Positions 41,719 through 50,242 of a stretch of DNA of 64,000 bases are shown one piece after another. This DNA is from Halostella limicola. Lineage in GTDB: Archaea > Halobacteriota > Halobacteria > Halobacteriales > Natronoarchaeaceae. The stretch lies in assembly GCF_003675875.1 (NCBI RefSeq), contig NZ_RCDI01000002.1:312786-376785 (forward strand). The letters are read 5' to 3'. Below the pieces are notes generated by a model. It was not told where the DNA came from. It ran no database searches and worked only from the letters and a program-made list of their open reading frames with translations. Positions within the stretch are counted from its first letter, which is position 1. Every line of letters starts with the position of its first letter. The position numbers and the translations under genes are program-made.

Positions 41719-42987
41719 CTACCGTTCTCGATCGCCGTTGAGCGCGGCGAGGCGGTTCAGCGCGTACACGGCGCGGAGCATCTCCGCGCTCTTGCCGCGG
41801 TCGAAGACGAGTTCGTCCGTCGAGAGGACGTGGTCGAGCGTGTCGCGGGAGGCGTGGTCCGGCGCGGCGGCGATGCCGGCGTCGTTCTCGGCGACCCACT
41901 CCATCACGCGGAGGTCGCTCTTGCTGTCGCCCATCACCAGTGCGAAGGGGTCGTCGATGCCGAGCACGTCGAAGGCGGCCTCGACGCCGACGACCTTGTT
42001 CAGTTCGAGGCTACCGATCTCGGCGGCGTCGGCCTCGTAGTAGGCCACGTCGACGCGCTCGAACACGTCCGCGACGGGCCCGGGGACAGCGTCGGCTCCG
42101 GCCTCCGGGAACTCCCCGCGCTGCTCGAGGACGCCGCGGATCTCCGGGTCCTGCGCGGCGTAGTACGCGCGGGCCCACTCCCCCGCCTCGTCCGCGTCGG
42201 CGTCGGCCCCGTCGACCTCGCCGGCGACCGCTTCGCCGAGCAGGTCGAGTTCGTACACGAGGCCCTCGTCGATGACCTCCTTCGCCCGGTCGCTCCCGAC
42301 CTCGAAGTTCGGCTTGAGCGTGACGTTGAACTCGTTGCCCTGCAGGTGACAGCCGTGCCGGAGGTTCTCGGGCGCCTCGGGGAGTATCCGGGAGCGGATC
42401 TCGTCGAAGACTGAGACGATCTCGCTCTCCAAGTTCTCGTACAGTAACTGCTTCGTGTCGGCCCCGTGGCCCGGCGTGAACACCCCGGTGCCCGCCTCGT
42501 ACACGATGCTGAGGTTCCCGGAGTGGACGATCTCGCTGCCCAGCCCCTGTATCATGAACCCCTTCACGTTCTCCAAGGTCTGGCCGGTGCAGATGACGAT
42601 CGGGACGCCGTCCTCGTGGAACTCGGTGAGCAGGTGGAGCGTGTCGCGGGGGATCTCGTTGTCGGTGCCGCCGGCGGAGCGCAGCGTCTCGTCGACGTCT
42701 AGCACGAGCACGTTCACCGATCGGCCGTGCTTCGCGTGCAGGTCGAGTGCCGTGAACGCCTGGTCTCGGCTGGCGTGCGCGGCGATCTCCGCGAACGTCT
42801 CGCCCGCGGCGAACGCCTCGCGGATCTCCTCTTTCCGGTCGTGGAGCTCGTCGCTCGCGTTCTGCCAGTGCTCGAGCGCCACGCGGGAGTCCACCGGCGG
42901 GAACACGTCGACGAACTCCTGATAGTCCCGGAGCGTCGCCGCGTCGAAGTCGTCGTACAGCCGATACAGGAGGTCGTACCGTTCCAT
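41719..42987 (-). CDS. HAD-superfamily hydrolase
   Basis: This 422-residue protein has an N-terminal helical part (residues 1-90) and a HAD phosphatase core: motif I VLVLDVDETLRSAGG near residue 95, motif II IVICTGQTLENV, and motif IV LVMGDSKSDLRVMEW near residue 340, with the Lys motif in LELNKVVGVEAAFD. The cap between is large (about 150-300). It looks like a C2-cap sugar phosphatase. It lies between gnaD and gdh, so a sugar-phosphate or aldonate-phosphate substrate is likely (inference). A TATA-like box is at 43011-43017. Confidence 0.8.
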   Translation of the reverse strand: MERYDLLYRLYDDFDAATLRDYQEFVDVFPPVDSRVALEHWQNASDELHDRKEEIREAFAAGETFAEIAAHASRDQAFTALDLHAKHGRSVNVLVLDVDETLRSAGGTDNEIPRDTLHLLTEFHEDGVPIVICTGQTLENVKGFMIQGLGSEIVHSGNLSIVYEAGTGVFTPGHGADTKQLLYENLESEIVSVFDEIRSRILPEAPENLRHGCHLQGNEFNVTLKPNFEVGSDRAKEVIDEGLVYELDLLGEAVAGEVDGADADADEAGEWARAYYAAQDPEIRGVLEQRGEFPEAGADAVPGPVADVFERVDVAYYEADAAEIGSLELNKVVGVEAAFDVLGIDDPFALVMGDSKSDLRVMEWVAENDAGIAAAPDHASRDTLDHVLSTDELVFDRGKSAEMLRAVYALNRLAALNGDRER

Positions 42988-43010
42988 ACGTGATCGCGGT
43001 CCGGTAGCGG

Positions 43011-43017
43011 CATAAAC
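43011..43017 (-). promoter_or_regulatory. TATA-like box of the HAD gene
   Basis: On the minus strand this reads GTTTATG, 24-30 bp before the ATG at 42987. It lies in the divergent spacer shared with gdh. Confidence 0.4.
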
Positions 43018-43110
43018 GTGCCCGAACCCGCAACGCCCGCGTTCACCGGGGCGACGGCGGTCAAGCGCCGATGGGGCGGAAAGTACTGCGGCAATCTTTA
43101 CTCGAAATAG

Positions 43111-43118
43111 AATAAATC
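43111..43118 (+). promoter_or_regulatory. TATA-like box of gdh
   Basis: AATAAATC lies 25-32 bp before the ATG at 43143. The spacer between the divergent HAD and gdh genes (42988-43142) is the natural site for GfcR control, but I cannot identify an operator. Confidence 0.5.
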
Positions 43119-43142
43119 TTTTTCGTCCCGGGGTGCGTTGCC

Positions 43143-44225
43143 ATGCCCATGAAAGCTGTCGCAGTCCGCAAAGGCGAGGAGAGACCCGCGGTCATCGAGA
43201 AGCCGAAACCCGAACCGGGCCCCGGAGAAGCGCTCGTGAAGACGCTCCGCGTCGGCGTCGACGGCACCGACCACGAGGTGATCAGCGGCGCGCACGGCGG
43301 GTTCCCGGAGGGGGAGGACCACATCGTGCTCGGCCACGAGGCGGTCGGCGTCGTCGTCGACCCGAACGGCACCGACCTGTCCGAGGGCGACGTCGTCGCC
43401 CCGACGGTCCGACGCGCGCCCAACGGCGGCAACGAGTACTTCGAGCGCGGCGAGCCCGACATGGCCCCGAGCGGCGAGTACCACGAGCGGGGCATCGTCG
43501 GCGCGCACGGGTTCATGTCCGAGTTCTTCGTCAGTCCGGCGGAGTACCTCGTCCCCGTCCCCGACGACCTGGCGGAGCTCGGGTTCCTCGTCGAACCGGT
43601 GAGCATCACCGAGAAGGCGCTCGAACACGCCTACGCCGCCCGGTCGGCGTTCGACTGGAACCCGGAGTCGGCGCTGGTGCTGGGCAACGGGAGCCTCGGC
43701 CTGCTGACGCTGGCGATGTTCGAGCACGGCGAGGAGTTCGACCGCACGTACTGCCTCGGTCGCCGCGACCGGCCGGACCCCACCATCGACCTCATCGAGG
43801 AGCTCGGCGCGACGTACGTCGACTCCCGGCGCACGCCCGTCGACGAGGTGTCCGAGGCCCACGAGGGGATGGACCTGGTGTACGAGGCGACCGGGTACGC
43901 GAAACACGCCTTCCAGACGGTCGAGGCGCTCGCGCCCAACGGCGTCGGCGCGCTGCTCGGCGTCCCCGACTCCTGGGAGTTCGAGGTCGACGGCGGCGAC
44001 CTCCACAACGAGTTCGTCCTCCACAACAAGGCGCTGGTCGGGAGCGTCAACTCCCACGTGAAACACTTCGAGGCCGCGGTGGAGACGATCCGCGATCTCC
44101 CCGACTGGTTCCTCGACGACCTGGTCACTGGCGTCCACGGGCTCGACGAACTCGACCGCGCGTTTGACGACGACGACACGACTATAAAAACGGCGGTCGA
44201 ATTTACCGCACATGAAAAACGTTGA
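43143..44225 (+). CDS. gdh: Glucose 1-dehydrogenase
   Basis: This 360-residue zinc-dependent medium-chain dehydrogenase oxidises glucose with NAD(P)+ as the first step of the haloarchaeal Entner-Doudoroff pathway. It keeps the group's features: VGVDGTDHEVISGAHGGFP near residue 38, the GHEAVG motif, LVEPVSITEKALEHA and the nucleotide fold ALVLGNGSLGLLTLAMF. It closely matches the Haloferax-type enzyme. The ATG at 43143 fits a TATA box; a second ATG at 43149 is possible. Its 3' end overlaps gfcR by 14 bp, the order known for gdh-gfcR in Haloferax. Confidence 0.93.
   Translation: MPMKAVAVRKGEERPAVIEKPKPEPGPGEALVKTLRVGVDGTDHEVISGAHGGFPEGEDHIVLGHEAVGVVVDPNGTDLSEGDVVAPTVRRAPNGGNEYFERGEPDMAPSGEYHERGIVGAHGFMSEFFVSPAEYLVPVPDDLAELGFLVEPVSITEKALEHAYAARSAFDWNPESALVLGNGSLGLLTLAMFEHGEEFDRTYCLGRRDRPDPTIDLIEELGATYVDSRRTPVDEVSEAHEGMDLVYEATGYAKHAFQTVEALAPNGVGALLGVPDSWEFEVDGGDLHNEFVLHNKALVGSVNSHVKHFEAAVETIRDLPDWFLDDLVTGVHGLDELDRAFDDDDTTIKTAVEFTAHEKR
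44183..44190 (+). promoter_or_regulatory. Internal promoter of gfcR inside gdh
   Basis: TATAAAAA lies within the last codons of gdh, 22-29 bp before the gfcR ATG at 44212. It suggests gfcR can be transcribed on its own as well as with gdh. Confidence 0.55.
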
Positions 44226-44859
44226 CGACCTCATCGAATCGGCGGCGGAGCTCGCCGAGCGGGGCCTGTCGAAAGGCGAGATAGCGGACGAACTCAACGT
44301 CTCCCGGGAAACGGCGAGCTGGCTCGTCGAGCGGAGCGGCACGTCCCCCAGCGCGACCGCGACGCCGAGCGAACCCCCCGCGGGCGGCCCCCACGACATC
44401 CACGTCGACTGGAGCGCCATCGGCCGGGACAGCAAGCGCCTCGGCGCGGTCGGGTCGGCGATGGCGGACCTGCTCGCCAAGCAGGGCGAGGAGGTCGATC
44501 TCACGATCGGCATCGAGAAGGCCGGCGCGCCGCTCGCGACGACGGTGGCCCGCGAACTCGACACGGACCTCGGGACGTACGCCCCCCGCAAGCACCAGTG
44601 GGAGGAGGGCGACATCGAAGACCTCGGCGGCACCTTCTCGCGGAACTTCGCGCAGATCCGCGACCGCGAGTGCTACGTCGTCGACGACACCATCACCAGC
44701 GGCACGACGATGACCGAGACCATCGAGGCGATCCGGGAACAGGGCGGTGAACCCGTCGCCTGCGGCGTCCTCGCGGACAAGCAGGGCGTCGAGGAGATCG
44801 ACGGCGTCCCCGTCTACTCGCTGGTGCAGGTCATCCGCGTCGGGTCCGACGAGGAGTGA
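44212..44859 (+). CDS. gfcR: GfcR, PRPP-binding transcriptional regulator of glucose catabolism
   Basis: This 215-residue protein has an N-terminal helix-turn-helix (KGEIADELNVSRETASWLV, residues 21-39) fused to an orotate-phosphoribosyltransferase-like domain with the PRPP loop CYVVDDTITSGTTMTETI near residue 157. In Haloferax volcanii GfcR activates glucose and fructose degradation genes. The adjacent gdh and nearby gnaD are its expected targets. It overlaps gdh by 14 bp and has its own TATA box. It was formerly annotated as PyrE-like. Confidence 0.92.
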   Translation: MKNVDDLIESAAELAERGLSKGEIADELNVSRETASWLVERSGTSPSATATPSEPPAGGPHDIHVDWSAIGRDSKRLGAVGSAMADLLAKQGEEVDLTIGIEKAGAPLATTVARELDTDLGTYAPRKHQWEEGDIEDLGGTFSRNFAQIRDRECYVVDDTITSGTTMTETIEAIREQGGEPVACGVLADKQGVEEIDGVPVYSLVQVIRVGSDEE

Positions 44860-45046
44860 CGGTGACCCGCCGGGTGCGTCCGGCTGCCCGCCGACACGGC
44901 CGTGATACCGTACCGCACGGATCGGCCCGAACGGCATATTTTACACCCGGTACATCCGAATTAAATAGCAGTCCATATAAGCGCCGGAGTCGTAGTGTAG
45001 CCCAAGCAGTTAGCTGTTGGAGTACCCTCGAACATCATCACCAGAT

Positions 45047-45616
45047 ATGTCAAATAAAGTTTATCGACTCCACTCGACGCTCGAACTGCCACTCGAAACA
45101 GTCCACGACTTCTTCGAAGACGCCACCCTCCCGGGCGGGATCGAGGACATCGACATCACGCGGCGGAACAACACGCTGATCCTGAAAGCCGTCGCCCAGG
45201 ACAAAAGCATCAGCAAGTACACGCCGACGGCTCAGCTGAAAGCGAGCGTGACCGAGAACAGGGTATACGAGGAAGAGCCCGAGGACCGCCGCACCGCCGG
45301 GCCGCAGTGGGGCGAGGAGGAAGAGGAGATTGAGTCGGAGCTCGTCGAGTACGCGGCGTTCAAGGGCGACCGCGAGACGGTCCTCCAGAACTCGACGCTC
45401 CAGTACGAGATGTTCGAGGTGCTCTGCGACATCGCGCGCCAGGCCGAGAAGGGGACGCTGACGGCCATCACCGTCGAGGACGACGAACTGGCGGCGACGC
45501 GGATCGTCGACGGCGAGGACCGGCCGGCGACGATAGAGGTGGTCGAGGGGCCCGGCGACGGCAACAAGGGCGAGAGCGGCGTCAACTGGCGCGACAACAA
45601 GTTCATCAGCGACTGA
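45047..45616 (+). CDS. Haloarchaeal protein of unknown function, 189 aa
   Basis: This cytosolic acidic protein begins MSNKVYRLHSTLELPLETVHD. LPGGIEDIDITRRNNTLILKAVAQD and SKYTPTAQLKASVTENRVYEE suggest an alpha/beta domain, followed by an acidic stretch (EEEEEIESELVEY) and LQYEMFEVLCDIARQAEKG. It resembles a haloarchaea-only family (perhaps DUF7110). No catalytic motif is visible. The upstream 187-bp spacer has two TATA-like stretches (TTAAATA near 44961, CCATATAA near 44973). Confidence 0.55.
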   Translation: MSNKVYRLHSTLELPLETVHDFFEDATLPGGIEDIDITRRNNTLILKAVAQDKSISKYTPTAQLKASVTENRVYEEEPEDRRTAGPQWGEEEEEIESELVEYAAFKGDRETVLQNSTLQYEMFEVLCDIARQAEKGTLTAITVEDDELAATRIVDGEDRPATIEVVEGPGDGNKGESGVNWRDNKFISD

Positions 45617-45727
45617 CCGCCCTGCGACCGACTATCTGGTACCGCCGAACGGGAGGATCGGTCGACGCGGATCGGACGTGCGGACCCCGACCGAGACGAC
45701 CGAACCGACGATCGTCACCGAACCGAC

Positions 45728-46597
45728 ATGGACGACCAGCGAACGGTCCGCGCGAGGTCCTGGACGCACGCCCAGGAGCTGCTGTACGAGGACTCGTGGA
45801 ACCCGGCAATCAACCGGTTCCGGACCTCGTACGCCTACCGCGGCCACGCGAGCGCGGACGCCTACCTCCGTACCTCGCTGGCCCGCCTCGGGCCGGACGC
45901 GTCCCACGGCGCGGCGATAGAGGGGGACGTCCTGCGCAACTTCACGAAGTACGCCGGCGACAGGTCGCTGTCGTCCGCGTCCGTCTGGCGCCGGCTGTCG
46001 GTCGCGCAGCACCACGGGCTCCCGACCCGGCTCCTCGACTGGACGTTCTCGCCGCTCGTGGGGCTCCACTTCGCGACGGCGGACCTGGACCGGCTCGACG
46101 AGGACGGCGCGGTGTGGGTGGTCGACGTCGACGAGGCGGCCTCGAAGCTCCCGTCGGAGCTGCGCGACTCGCTCGACACGGCGCACGTGTTCACCACGGA
46201 CGACCTGACGGAAAGTGCGGCCACGCTGGGGGAGTTCGACCGGCTGTTCGACGCGGCCGACGCGGACCCCGCCCCCGTCTTCTTCGAGCCGCCGTCACTC
46301 GACGAGCGGATCGTGAACCAGTTCGCGCTGTTCTCGGTCCTCCCGGGACCGGAGCGCCACCTCGGCGACTGGCTCCGCGACCACCCCGACTGCTACCGGA
46401 AGGTCGTGATCCCGAGCGACGTCAAGATGGAGATCCGCGACAAGCTCGACGCCGCAAACATCACCGAGCGGATGCTGTTCCCCGGTCTCGACGGGCTCGC
46501 GGACTGGCTGGAGCGATACTACACGCCCGTCGACGGGGACCAGGTGTCGGCGCCCGACAACGAGCACCAGGGGTCGCCGTCCGACCGCGAGAAGTGA
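45728..46597 (+). CDS. FRG-domain protein
   Basis: This 289-residue protein carries an FRG domain (residues about 10-205). The two hallmark motifs are present: YRGHASADAYLRTSL near residue 37 and SVAQHHGLPTRLLDWTFSP near residue 90, followed by GLHFATADLD. A late QFALFSVLPGP is also conserved. The domain is named for Phe-Arg-Gly, but here the first position is Tyr. FRG proteins occur in phages and bacterial defence or toxin loci and their activity is poorly known. The C-terminus is disordered. It stands alone between housekeeping genes. Confidence 0.82.
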   Translation: MDDQRTVRARSWTHAQELLYEDSWNPAINRFRTSYAYRGHASADAYLRTSLARLGPDASHGAAIEGDVLRNFTKYAGDRSLSSASVWRRLSVAQHHGLPTRLLDWTFSPLVGLHFATADLDRLDEDGAVWVVDVDEAASKLPSELRDSLDTAHVFTTDDLTESAATLGEFDRLFDAADADPAPVFFEPPSLDERIVNQFALFSVLPGPERHLGDWLRDHPDCYRKVVIPSDVKMEIRDKLDAANITERMLFPGLDGLADWLERYYTPVDGDQVSAPDNEHQGSPSDREK

Positions 46598-46744
46598 CGG
46601 AGCGGCCGTCCGGCGGCCCGCGCGGCTCGAACGGCCCGGATCCCGCGTTCGGCCGCCTCGGGGTCTGTGGCACGCTTTCACAAGGGTTTCACCCCCCGTT
46701 CGTCCATTAGACTTTTACCTCTCCTAATTATATCTCATTACACG

Positions 46745-47716
46745 ATGTCAGCAGACTTCCCCGACTACGTGGACGTCGACTACAGCGACGGCGAGGGCGA
46801 GGACCCCGCCGACTACCCCTCGATCAACCACAAGATCGAGAAGGCCATCGAAGTCACGAAGGAGGGCCTCGAGCAGTACGACAACCCGGTCGTCATGTGG
46901 ACCGGCGGCAAGGACTCGACGCTCACCCTCTACTTCGTCAAGGAGGTCGCGGACCGCTTCGACCTCGAAGTGCCCCCGGTCGTCTTCATCGACCACTACC
47001 AGCACTTCGACGAACTCATCGACTACGTCGACCACTGGGCCGACGAGTGGGACCTCGACGTCATCTGGGCGCGCAACGAGGACGTCGGCGAGTACGTCGA
47101 CGAGAACGGCCTCGAACCCGGCGACGAGATCCCGATCGACGAGCTCTCGGAGCACAACCAGCACCACGTCCGCGACATCCTCGAGTACGAGGAGGACACG
47201 TTCCCGTTCCTGCTCGACACCTACGTCGGCAATCACCTGCTGAAGACCGTCGCGCTCAACGACGCCATCGAGGAACACGACGTCGACGGCATCCTCTCCG
47301 GCGTCCGCTGGGACGAGCAGGAGGCCCGCGCCGACGAGACGTTCTTCTCACCGCGTCACGATCCCGACATCTACCCCCCGCACGACCGCGTGCAGCCGAT
47401 CCTCCAGTTCGACGAGCCCGCCGTCTGGGACGCGTTCTGGAACTTCGTCGTGCCGGACACCGTCGAGGAGTTCCCGGACGACGGCTACGTCCCGCAGGGC
47501 CAGGACGACCTGCCCGAGGGCGTCGAGAAGGAGGACGTGCCGGTGTCGCCGAAGTACTTCGCCGGGTTCCGCTCGCTGGGGAGCGAGGTCTCGACGGACA
47601 AGTCCGCCGAGGAGCCCGCCTGGCTGCAGGACATGGAGAACACGACCGAGCGCGCCGGCCGCGCCCAGGACAAGGAGGACCTGATGGAGCGCCTGCGCGA
47701 CCTCGGTTACATGTAA
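46745..47716 (+). CDS. PAPS reductase-family PP-loop protein (CysD/CysH-like)
   Basis: This 323-residue protein has the ATP PP-loop VVMWTGGKDSTLTLYFVKEV near residue 53, as in sulfate adenylyltransferase subunit 2 and PAPS reductases. Further motifs are VVFIDHYQHFDELIDYVD and GILSGVRWDEQEARADETFF. It probably acts on an adenylyl-sulfate type substrate, but family members do many reactions; no cysN, cysC or sulfite reductase is nearby. The ATG at 46745 was chosen because the AT-rich promoter (TTTTAC at 46713, AATTATAT at 46726) lies directly upstream. Length exceeds typical CysD by a C-terminal extension. Confidence 0.82.
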   Translation: MSADFPDYVDVDYSDGEGEDPADYPSINHKIEKAIEVTKEGLEQYDNPVVMWTGGKDSTLTLYFVKEVADRFDLEVPPVVFIDHYQHFDELIDYVDHWADEWDLDVIWARNEDVGEYVDENGLEPGDEIPIDELSEHNQHHVRDILEYEEDTFPFLLDTYVGNHLLKTVALNDAIEEHDVDGILSGVRWDEQEARADETFFSPRHDPDIYPPHDRVQPILQFDEPAVWDAFWNFVVPDTVEEFPDDGYVPQGQDDLPEGVEKEDVPVSPKYFAGFRSLGSEVSTDKSAEEPAWLQDMENTTERAGRAQDKEDLMERLRDLGYM

Positions 47717-47736
47717 GACGACCACTTTGGACGTTC

Positions 47737-47782
47737 GGGTCCGCGAAGCGGACCCTCACGCGAAACAGTTCGGCCAAAAACC
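47737..47782 (-). repeat. Composite intergenic element, copy C
   Basis: Read on the minus strand: TTTTTGGCCGAACTGTTT, then CGCGTGA and a perfect triloop hairpin GGGTCCGC-TTC-GCGGACCC (47737-47755). The order and spacing match copies A (20296-20356) and B (51341-51407), although the stem sequence differs. Confidence 0.55.
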
Positions 47783-47851
47783 CTCTGCGGCCTCGCGACG
47801 TTCGGCCGCGGTGAAACGGCGGCCTCACCGCCGTACGATCGCCGCGGCGAA

Positions 47852-47874
47852 CCGCACTCACTTCGTTCGCGCGG
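47852..47874. repeat. Small hairpin with GAACGAAGTGA core (minus strand)
   Basis: Arms CCGCAC and GCGCGG (one G-T pair) flank TCACTTCGTTC, the reverse complement of the core seen at 20251-20261. It has a TTC loop on this strand. Confidence 0.5.
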
Positions 47875-48025
47875 ACGCTTTTTCCGGCGGTTGATCGGGA
47901 ACCGATAGCGTTCGCTCACCCGCTCGCCGAACGCGGCGGGCGCGTTCGCGCCAGCCCAGCGGTGAAAACCGCCGCGAGAGCCACACACTCCCCCCTCGGC
48001 GGGGGTGCGGTCTCGAAGAATCCGG

Positions 48026-49105
48026 TTACTGCTCGGTTTCGCGGGCGACGCCGTGGTCGACGGTGACCGTCTCCCACTCGTCGTCCGAGTGTGCCCCCTC
48101 GCGCTCGCGGGCGCTCGCCGCGACGCGGATGAACTCCGCGCCCTCGCGGGCCTCCTCGATGGTGTGGCCGCCGCAGTAGCTCAGGCCCGACCGGATGCCG
48201 GCGGCGAACTCCTCGGCCACGTCTCCGAGCGGGCCCTTGTACTCGGTGAGGCCCTCGACGCCCTCGTCGGCGTCGACGTCGACCTCCTTGTCCGTGCGGT
48301 CCTCGTTGGCGGCGGTCGTCGCCATGCCGCGGGAGCGCTTGTACTTGCGGCCGTCGACCTCGACGGTCTCGCCGGGCGCCTCCTCGGTGCCGGCGAAGAG
48401 GCTGCCCATCATCACGGCGTCCGCGCCCGCCATCAGTGCCTTCACGGCGTCGCCGGAGGAGCGGATACCGCCGTCCGCGATAGTGGTGATCCCGAGGTCG
48501 TCGGCGACCTCGGCGCAGTCGTCGACCGCCGTCAGCTGGGGGACGCCCGCGCCCGCCACCTTCCGCGTCGTGCAGTGCGACCCGGGACCGATGCCGACCT
48601 TCACGCAGTCCGCGCCCGCGCTGTAGAGGTCGCGGACGCCGTCCGGCGTGGCGACGTTGCCGACGACGAGGTCCACGTCGCCGAACTCCGTGCGGAGGCG
48701 GGAGACGGCGTCGAGACACGACTCCAGGTGGCCGTGGGCCACGTCGACCATCACGCAGTCGGCGCCCGCCTCGACGACGGCCTCGGTCCTGTCGAGGTAG
48801 TCCTCGTTGATGCCGACCGCCGCGCCGACGCGCTGGCCGGCCTCGGCGGCGGTCCGTACCTCCGCAGCCTGCTCCTCGATGCTCGCGAAGCGGTGGATCG
48901 TGCCGAAGCCGCCCACCTCGCCAAGCGCGACTGCCGCCGCCGACTCGGTGACGGTGTCCATCGGGGCCGACAGCAGCGGCGTTCCCAGTTCGAGGTCGTC
49001 CGTGAGACTGGTCGACAGATCGACGTCGGAGCGGCTCTCCACCGGCGACCGCTGGGGTACCAGCAACACGTCGCCGTACGAGAGTCCCGTTCTCAGGTCG
49101 TCCAT
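48026..49105 (-). CDS. IMP dehydrogenase/GMP reductase family protein without CBS domains
   Basis: This 359-residue TIM-barrel enzyme has [12 protein letters not shown] at its start, [11 protein letters not shown], the IMP-binding and catalytic loop [17 protein letters not shown] near residue 175 (Cys nucleophile), [15 protein letters not shown] and [12 protein letters not shown]. The CBS domain pair of normal IMPDH is absent. The mobile flap region ([19 protein letters not shown]) lacks the usual Arg-Tyr pair. It is therefore either a CBS-less IMPDH or a GMP reductase; both act in guanine nucleotide balance. The ATG at 49105 gives [12 protein letters not shown]. Confidence 0.8.
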   Translation of the reverse strand: MDDLRTGLSYGDVLLVPQRSPVESRSDVDLSTSLTDDLELGTPLLSAPMDTVTESAAAVALGEVGGFGTIHRFASIEEQAAEVRTAAEAGQRVGAAVGINEDYLDRTEAVVEAGADCVMVDVAHGHLESCLDAVSRLRTEFGDVDLVVGNVATPDGVRDLYSAGADCVKVGIGPGSHCTTRKVAGAGVPQLTAVDDCAEVADDLGITTIADGGIRSSGDAVKALMAGADAVMMGSLFAGTEEAPGETVEVDGRKYKRSRGMATTAANEDRTDKEVDVDADEGVEGLTEYKGPLGDVAEEFAAGIRSGLSYCGGHTIEEAREGAEFIRVAASAREREGAHSDDEWETVTVDHGVARETEQ

Positions 49106-49183
49106 ACCGCCATCCACGTATCGGGCTTAGCGGCAAAAGCGTACCGATCGGGGACAGGGGTCCGCACAGCGGTTCGTTCCCTC

Positions 49184-49375
49184 TCAGTGCGCCGCGCGGT
49201 ACCGACCGTGCGCGACGCCGATCCCCAGGCAGATCAGCCCGAACGCGACCATCGACGGCATCACCATCATCAGAACCGTTTCGGTCGTCATCATCGGCGC
49301 GGCGATCAGGCCGCCGACGCCGACCGCGATCAGTGCGACGAACGCGACCGCCGTCTTGGCGAGGTCGAGTTCCAT
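49184..49375 (-). CDS. Small two-helix membrane protein
   Basis: This 63-residue protein has two transmembrane helices (about residues 8-26 and 33-55), with Met-rich turns (APMMTTETVLMMVMPSM) and a basic end (HGRYRAAH). It resembles small haloarchaeal membrane proteins (DUF7333-like). Function unknown. Confidence 0.6.
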   Translation of the reverse strand: MELDLAKTAVAFVALIAVGVGGLIAAPMMTTETVLMMVMPSMVAFGLICLGIGVAHGRYRAAH

Positions 49376-49438
49376 ACGCGTCGGTCTAGGGACGAGGAAA
49401 CCGTAATAGTACCGAGATCGATCGGTCGCGCGGGGCCC

Positions 49439-50176
49439 TCACTCGGGGCGGATCAGGTCCGCGAGCGTCACCACGCTCCCGAGGACCCACCCCAGCGGCA
49501 CGGCGATGCCGAACCACATGCCGACGTAGCCCAGCCCCCGCAGCGAGTACTGCGAGCGCAGGTACTCGTTGATCCCGCCGACGTACAGCACGTTGTCGAG
49601 GATCCAGATGGCCAGCGACTCGCTCTGGGGGAAGACGGCGTTCGCGAGCGTCGGCGAGTACAGCGCCGCGACGACCGGCGGCAGGAATATCGCGGTCGTG
49701 CCGAACGGGTAGCCGAGCAGCACCGTCGTCGCGCGGCCGCCGACGCGGGAGAACACGACGGCGAGCGCGGCGGAGACGGTGGCGACGACGCCGGCGGCGC
49801 CCACCGCGAGGAAGCCCGCGAACGAGAACCGCAGTCTCGCGAACAGCGTGAGCGCGCCCCAGAGGACGACGGAGACGGCGACGACGCCGAGGATGCCGAT
49901 CCGCGTCGCCGTGCCGTCGAACTTGCGCGCGTAGAACCGGGTCATGACGCCGAACAGCGCGAGCGGGTAGAGAAGCGCGACGACGAGCGCCCCGATCGCG
50001 CCCCAGAGTCGGTAGCCGATCCACCCCGTCGTCGTGTTCGGCGTCCACTTGCCGAGGACGGAGTGGGCGGACTCGCGCTGTCGCGGGAAGACCAGTTCCA
50101 TCCAGGTCTCGTGTAACCGCCGCAGGTCGACCGCTATCGCGCCGAAGAGACCGCCGCTCCTAGACCTGGTAGCCAT
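49439..50176 (-). CDS. Multi-pass membrane protein, Yip1-like
   Basis: This 245-residue protein has a basic amphipathic start (MATRSRSGGLFGAIAVDLRRL) and about five hydrophobic segments (residues 57-80, 92-110, 117-140, 150-175 and 215-240). The overall plan resembles haloarchaeal Yip1-domain proteins. There is no catalytic motif. It may help membrane organisation or transport, but that is a guess. It follows the aldo/keto reductase gene on the same strand by 66 bp. Confidence 0.6.
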   Translation of the reverse strand: MATRSRSGGLFGAIAVDLRRLHETWMELVFPRQRESAHSVLGKWTPNTTTGWIGYRLWGAIGALVVALLYPLALFGVMTRFYARKFDGTATRIGILGVVAVSVVLWGALTLFARLRFSFAGFLAVGAAGVVATVSAALAVVFSRVGGRATTVLLGYPFGTTAIFLPPVVAALYSPTLANAVFPQSESLAIWILDNVLYVGGINEYLRSQYSLRGLGYVGMWFGIAVPLGWVLGSVVTLADLIRPE

Positions 50177-50242
50177 ACAGGCATAGACACGATAACCCGG
50201 TTTCAGTTTTCCGGCCCTACCGCGGCGTTGGACTGCAGTTCC

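Larger units (their letters stand above)
47717..48025. other. 309-bp convergent spacer with hairpin elements
   Basis: There is no credible gene here. It holds composite element copy C (47737-47782), the small hairpin with the GAACGAAGTGA core (47852-47874, minus strand), a TTTTT run near 47879 and several GC-rich inverted repeats. It lies between the convergent PP-loop and IMPDH-like genes, where it should end both transcripts. Confidence 0.6.

Noticed and set aside
44986-45071. tRNA-like segment: GGAGTCG and CGACTCC could form an acceptor stem 86 nt apart, with a D-arm-like GTAGCCCAAGCAGTTAGC between
   Set aside because: There is no T-arm (no GTTC-type loop) and no anticodon stem. The right arm lies inside the coding region starting at 45047. 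The stem is likely chance.
47717-48025. Remnant of an insertion sequence suggested by many inverted repeats
   Set aside because: There is no transposase fragment and no target-site duplication. The inverted repeats are short triloop hairpins that also occur in other spacers.
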